Assembly: GCA_964017155.1 (NCBI GenBank)
Contig: OZ024855.1
Coordinates: 54,656,785-54,720,784, forward strand
Length of the DNA stretch: 64,000 bases
Source of the DNA: Oasisia sp. SBJ-2009
Taxonomy: Eukaryota > Annelida > Polychaeta > Sabellida > Siboglinidae
Direction: 5' to 3'
This document shows positions 59,091 to 64,000 of the stretch, in pieces. The position numbers and the translations under genes are program-made. The stretch's first letter is position 1, and each line of letters starts with the position of its first letter. The notes under the pieces were generated by a model. The model did no database searches, was not told the origin of the DNA, and saw nothing but the letters and a program-made list of their open reading frames with translations.

Positions 59091-60660
59091 ATATTATGTA
59101 TTTCAGTTTTGAAAACAAAAACAGCGGTCAGATGTAGAATTTTTTTGAATGAAACACATATCGTACACTAACACCACCTTGTGATATAAATTCCATTAAG
59201 AGGGTGATTTCAGATAATGAAATTTAGTTACCTGTAATGTTAGTTTAACTGTAAAAAATTGCAATTTGTCACATGACTACAACTCATATCAGATAAACAC
59301 ATCACATATGAAGACAATTAGAATAAAATAGAATAAAATTGAAAAAAATCAAAAATCTAAAATTCATATTTAAATAAAATTAGACTATTATAAAAAATTG
59401 TAGTATTCTCCCTGTATATCAGTATTAATAACTAAAAATTACAAACTGGCAAATATTTTCTCTCCAAGAAATTACACACAAATGTTAAAAATATAGTGCC
59501 ACCTAGTGGCCGATGACAACAACGCTACACAAGTGGCTGCACTTAGTGAATCAACAACTGGCATGTTTACAATGCCTCACTTAATATGATGCATGTATTT
59601 GTCTTTCATACACTGAAGCCAAACCCTTGTGGACACCCTGTCCCCTTGTGGACACCCTGTCCAGGTCTGGATTGCCTGCAGGTTACACTGTTATCTGGGG
59701 GATGATTAGCTACGGTTGCCAGGGGCCATTCCCACAGTGTAATACATTTCCTCCAGATACATGGAATGGTCACCTCAATACAATGCATTTTTGAAAAAGC
59801 TATTGTTAATAGCTAGCTACATGTTGCTTGAAAAGTCACACTTCACGTATAAAATTTGTAATTTTATTAATCGGGGCATACAAAAACATTGGGGCGTATG
59901 AAACAAAATCTAAAAAATGCATAATATTTTTAAATATAATTTATCACAACATTACAAATATATATTATAAATATAACTTACCAGGTCATGTGTAGTGTCA
60001 TTAAAACATGCAGTCCCCAAACAAGAGATAAAAACGAATGTCCCCACTTGACACACAAAACACATGCGTGCGTGAGTGTATACATACACTGTACTAGGAT
60101 TACACAGAGAGAACTGGGCAGTAGTTTGTTAGTCTGTACAATCAAAGGGACAACTGAGGACTTATAAACCCCCACGCCAACCAGTTTGTCTGTCTAGTCT
60201 GAAACTTGCACCACCCACATAAATTTACACAATAAAGAAACCATTTCCAAACACGGCTGCTCCCCCCCCCCCCCCCCCCCGTTGCTACAGCCCAGTCTAC
60301 AGGCAACATTCCCGCTACAGTTTAATATGACGCTCTTATTTCAATCACGAATGTCAGTATTAATAGAAATATTTAATATATATTTTTATAAAAATAATTA
60401 TGTATTGATACCATAACATATACTGATTTAGAATACTGATTAATTGTGATTCCATGGTGTCTTTAGAATTTTGTAGAAATGGCTTAGTGACCCTCAATTG
60501 TTTACATAATTTAAGTTTACATAATGTATAGCATGAACCATAGATTGGGCATTTTTGCGAGTATTTCTGAATGACATGAAAATAGTTTTAAACCAGTACA
60601 AAATACACATGATTATGTACTTTGCGTGAGACGACACCTGATACATTTCATTTATTATTT
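59091..60660. other. A+T-rich intron sequence
   Basis: Contains a two-copy CCCTTGTGGACACCCTGTCC repeat (59627-59663) and a poly-C run at 60262-60280. No exon seen. Confidence 0.5.
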
Positions 60661-60665
60661 GACAG

Positions 60666-60776
60666 ATGACGACTGTGACGGGAGATCACACCCAGCCATC
60701 CCACCCTCCCACTGAGAACCCTGCGTAACCACCCCACCCCCACCCCTGACCCCGACCCCCGACCCCGTCCGTCGCC
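60666..60776 (+). other. 5' UTR with an upstream ORF and C-rich leader
   Basis: After splicing, the ATG at the end of the first exon reads into ATGACGACTG here and continues 21 codons to TAA at 60726-60728, 48 bp before the main ATG. Between the two is a C-rich run of CCCCACC and CCCCGACC blocks, whose complement is G-quadruplex-like. Both features could reduce translation. This depends on the inferred splice. Confidence 0.4.
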
Positions 60777-62108
60777 ATGTCTGAGGAGCTGGAATGGGAG
60801 CTGTACGACATCTTCGAGAGCGGCATGTTCGCCTTCCCGATCTACGAGCACAACGGTGCACGCCACCTGGTGAGGTACTTGTTGCTCCGCGGGATCCTGG
60901 TCGAGGAGATCGCGGACGCCATCGCCGATTCGACGGTCGACCTCCAGACATGGCTCAACCGCGGCGGCCGCTACATGGTGGGGGAGTGGGTCATCGCGTG
61001 GATCAACGAGACCCGCGAGGAGTACGAGGCGGAGAAACGGGCCACCAGGGGGCACTGGGTGCGGCCCGACGTCACGTCGATCCTCGACTGGGTGTCGGAC
61101 AGCAACGACAATGATAGCGATAGTGAAACGAGTGTCGCAGCCGGCGTTGTCGTCGACGACGATGTCGAGTATTACGGCGCTCTACCGAACCCCCTGGTGG
61201 CGAGTGTGCGCACTCTCATGGACGACACCGATGAGGGCGACGGCGAGAACGTGGCCGAAGTACAGGTGCTGCCCCTATCGCCCCTACCACAAACTGACCA
61301 GATCGCCATTGGTCAGTCTGACGTTGACAGGTTGAAGGACGACGGTCAAGCCTTTACAGCCAGTGTGACGGCGGCATACACTACGCTAGAGTGCAACAAT
61401 TCCAACAGTGCATCAGAGAACTCAGCCAAACACTCCATCCCTCAACCGGACAATGCACACACGTCTAACCCCCGTAACACATCAAAGAACACCACCTCCG
61501 ATCACCTCAGCCACTACAAAACACAGATCGTTCCAACGCCAGTCAGCAATGACCGAAATTGCAACGGTAACATTTCCAGCATCCTCAGCAACGGAACCAT
61601 CAACGGTAACATCGCCAATCTTTCCCACAACAACACTAAGCCAAACGGGAAGATCCCAAACGGAAAGGCGCCAGTATGTAAAGACATCCCACATACACTA
61701 ATGAGCGGCAGACAAAGGGCAAATAAACTACGCTGCCCTCTGCGAATTCCCGATTCCATCGTCTGCTCGATGCCCCTCAATCTTGAGACCCTAAAACACG
61801 ACGGCCCCGGGTACATGTTTGTGATGACTCGTCCGACCTCTAACGACGGAGACTCGTGGGCTGTCGAACACCGCTACAAGATCGCGTCGTCACGACAACC
61901 GAACCGCTGGCTGACGGAATTTCACACGCGGAATGTCACCATCGAAATCATCTGGCGAGTGAAGGTCGGGCGCCATCTGGTGGCGATGAAGGAAGTCTAC
62001 AAGAACCTGGCGCAGTATCACGTGTATGCCAACTGGTTCCAGTGTCCGCTGGCTACGTTGGTGGAGCAGTTATCGGAAGTGGCAAATAAGTACAAAACCA
62101 CAGTGTGA
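60777..62108 (+). CDS. Uncharacterised 443-aa protein, single coding exon
   Basis: The long ATG-to-TGA frame has normal amino-acid composition, higher G+C than its surroundings and a good start context (gtcgccATGT). The exon probably begins at 60666 after the acceptor ttatttgacag. Residues about 1-90 look like a folded helical domain (LYDIFESGMFAFPIYEHNGA, then GEWVIAWINETREEYEAEKR). Residues about 105-310 are disordered: acidic and Asn/Ser/Thr-rich with NGTINGN-like runs. Residues about 320-443 look folded again (GYMFVMTRPTSNDGDSWAVE, HLVAMKEVYKNLAQYHVYAN). There is no signal peptide or membrane span. I do not recognise either domain. The lack of coding introns could mean an old retrocopy or a lineage-specific gene. 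A possible poly(A) signal is the AATAAA near 63037. Confidence 0.85.
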   Translation: MSEELEWELYDIFESGMFAFPIYEHNGARHLVRYLLLRGILVEEIADAIADSTVDLQTWLNRGGRYMVGEWVIAWINETREEYEAEKRATRGHWVRPDVTSILDWVSDSNDNDSDSETSVAAGVVVDDDVEYYGALPNPLVASVRTLMDDTDEGDGENVAEVQVLPLSPLPQTDQIAIGQSDVDRLKDDGQAFTASVTAAYTTLECNNSNSASENSAKHSIPQPDNAHTSNPRNTSKNTTSDHLSHYKTQIVPTPVSNDRNCNGNISSILSNGTINGNIANLSHNNTKPNGKIPNGKAPVCKDIPHTLMSGRQRANKLRCPLRIPDSIVCSMPLNLETLKHDGPGYMFVMTRPTSNDGDSWAVEHRYKIASSRQPNRWLTEFHTRNVTIEIIWRVKVGRHLVAMKEVYKNLAQYHVYANWFQCPLATLVEQLSEVANKYKTTV

Positions 62109-64000
62109 CCGCACGGCAGTTGTGACAAACTCAATCCATGTACGCAAACTGTCATCTAGGTTAGATGTTCGAACAATCAAGCAAATGTCAACATAGAAAT
62201 CTGCTGAAAACGGGTGTTAGAAATGAATAGGCAACTGGATTTTCACCTGCACGAAGTGTTGTAAAATAGACACAGAGCAGTTAAAGAAAACAAACTGTTA
62301 CATTACAACAAATGAAGCTCAGGTATAGACAATGTCAACAGTGTTCAAGACGTCATTCTAAAATATGTAGGAACGTTTCTATCACAAAAACAACCTCTTA
62401 CATTGTATGATTTAACTCACTTTGGCGCATAAATTTGTCGATGAGCCGAAATCTGAGGCAACACACGTGACACCAGTATGTGAACAAGGCCTGTAGCTGA
62501 CGGGTCGAAACATCGTACTCATCGACAAATTTATGCTCCAAAGTAAGTTAAATCATTCATTAAACCATTCTTGGAGCCATGAACAATATATTCAATAATC
62601 CCTAATATCTTCCAAAATGTATTCCATTCACTGGCATATCTGTATCTGTTCCCTCCCAAATGTATTATCCAATCAGATATTGAAGCAGCCCAATGCAACA
62701 AATCTTGCCCTTTGCACCATTTTCTTCCAAGTGTAACATGTTATATGATGTCAATATCTGTTCTTGCAGTGGTAACTGTGTTTATGCAGCATACTATGTC
62801 TTAACAGATTTTCTACAACACATGCAATTATAGATTTATTTCAGAAGATAACATTTAAAACTTGTCAATATTTAAATTGTGTATTAATGCTTATGCCATT
62901 TCTTGCATGGAAATACTTGATCTACCTCTTTCGTTTTAGTAGTATATTTATATAGGCATCGGTATACCAGTTATCTTATATATGCTCTCTATGTGTGACT
63001 ACCAGTATGTCATCTTTATCCTTAAGTATAAATTATAATAAATTAGATATAAATGTTGTAACCTTTTTACTAGGTTAGAAACTGTTTTTGTACTAATTTA
63101 TTAAATCAGTACTTACGTAGTTGCTGAGAAATCTGTTGAAAACTTATGTTGATGAAAATCATATCTTCTTGTTATGTTATTTTCTTATTGTATCTATGTA
63201 TATTTGTTTACTGTAGTAACTTTGTTGGAAATACACGTTTAAAAAATTGGTAAGGTGGTTTTGTAATATGATGTTTTGTACGAGACAAACATACAACTGT
63301 GACATCCCTGACCCTAAGGCACGTCTAACGAAAATACAGTTCACTGAACCAGATGCATGATGGGTAAGAGGTGAGTTTTAATCGGTGGCTTTAAGGTCCG
63401 TATATTGTTCCGTATATACACACGCACACACTAAGGCTAGGATACAATTTTATTTGTATTAAAAAAACTTAATATTCAAGCCCTTTTCAGCTATTAAATT
63501 CATATTTAAAATTTCGAGGAGATTCAATTCAATACACAATTCAAAGGGAAATACCGGATTCGTCCTATGCATGCATGCACGCATACACATAACATAAAAC
63601 TACAATAATTTGACAATTACAACGTCTAAGAATATAACCATTCTTCTTAATCATGACTTTTTTAATCCAGGCTGCCAACTGCCACCGGTCAGTACTGGTT
63701 GACACCGGTTAATACTGGTTGACACCAGTCAATACTAGTACTAACTGTTTGCCTATGATAGATGCCAACTATAAGATTTTATGTCTGGACAAGGCACAAG
63801 TTGGTGAGATTCCTCAGGAACATCACTGCCTTCCACGTGTAGAAGAACATACCTTTAGAAGGGGACAGGCAGAATCATATGGTGTGGACAAAAACGAGGC
63901 AAAAAGACCTCCATTCCCACACTATAAACTTTTAAACATCTGACTTCTTTATATCGTGTTTGACGTCTTCGTTCCAGCTGCCTTAGACAAGTTGCTAGGA
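62109..64000. other. 3' region of the 60777 gene and flank
   Basis: Likely 3' UTR to an AATAAA near 63037. Apart from the inverted-repeat element below and a few GACACCGGT/AATACTGGTT repeats at 63688-63735, nothing is supported. Confidence 0.5.
62407..62556. mobile_element. Small inverted-repeat element with 39-bp arms
   Basis: 62407-62445 (ATGATTTAACTCACTTTGG...) and 62518-62556 are inverted copies with two differences, around a 72-base centre. The centre includes GCTGACGGGTCGAAACATCG. It looks like a very short foldback or MITE and would lie in the 3' UTR of the 60777 gene. Confidence 0.88.

Larger units (their letters stand above)
52835..60665 (+). other. Putative long 5' intron of the 60777 gene
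   Basis: Repeats within it are listed separately. The rest shows no supported exon on either strand. Confidence 0.4.

Noticed and set aside
62480..62540. Hammerhead ribozyme
   Set aside because: Only part of the core is present (CTGACGG in place of CTGANGA), helix II is not formed and no clear cleavage site with flanking helices is visible. Kept only as a weak remark.
63719..63943. 74-codon plus frame near the right edge
   Set aside because: Short, no motif, runs through small GACACCGGT repeats. No support as a gene.

Overview
The window is eukaryotic nuclear DNA from an invertebrate animal. The evidence is spliced genes with GT-AG introns in consistent phases, very many long microsatellites, 5'-truncated LINEs, tRNA-derived SINEs and many small inverted-repeat elements. 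The repeat style, including LINE tails ending in (ATT)n after a GCGCTATAT-type motif, suggests a lophotrochozoan, probably a mollusc. That placement is inference. There are no bacterial, plasmid or phage features and no CRISPR array.

Genes. (1) On the + strand, positions 3171-15937 hold a complete ten-exon SLC17 family transporter (sialin-like, predicted 517 aa). Every splice phase agrees. (2) On the - strand, positions 37201-32431 hold the last four coding exons (158 codons) of a gene whose upstream exons I could not find. (3) On the + strand, 60777-62108 is one uninterrupted 443-codon reading frame with non-repetitive, gene-like composition and no family I recognise. A likely non-coding first exon lies at about 52612-52834, followed by a 7.8 kb intron. 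(4) Weaker candidates are a terminal exon on the - strand near 45876-46052, a 98-codon basic ORF at 20408-20704 and a hydrophobic ORF at 290-865.

Layout. 1-3170: upstream region of SLC17 with a pair of inverted repeat copies. 3171-15937: SLC17, with introns filled by LINE, SINE and MITE insertions and long microsatellites. 16-32 kb: gene-poor, repeat-rich DNA, including a broken copy of SLC17 exon 2 plus intron at 29.0-29.3 kb, several palindromes and an L1/Tx1-like LINE relic. 32.4-37.2 kb: the minus-strand gene, whose intron between its last two exons carries a 23-bp minisatellite of about 32 units. 37-52 kb: more dispersed repeats, SINEs, LINE relics, and long (CCCT)n and (ACTGA)n tracts. 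52.6-62.1 kb: the unrecognised gene. 62.1-64 kb: its 3' region with a strong inverted-repeat element.

I found no multi-gene system acting together. The most notable material is the orphan gene, the partial SLC17 duplicate, the minisatellite that is open in all three forward frames, and a collection of inverted-repeat elements that I could not assign to named families.
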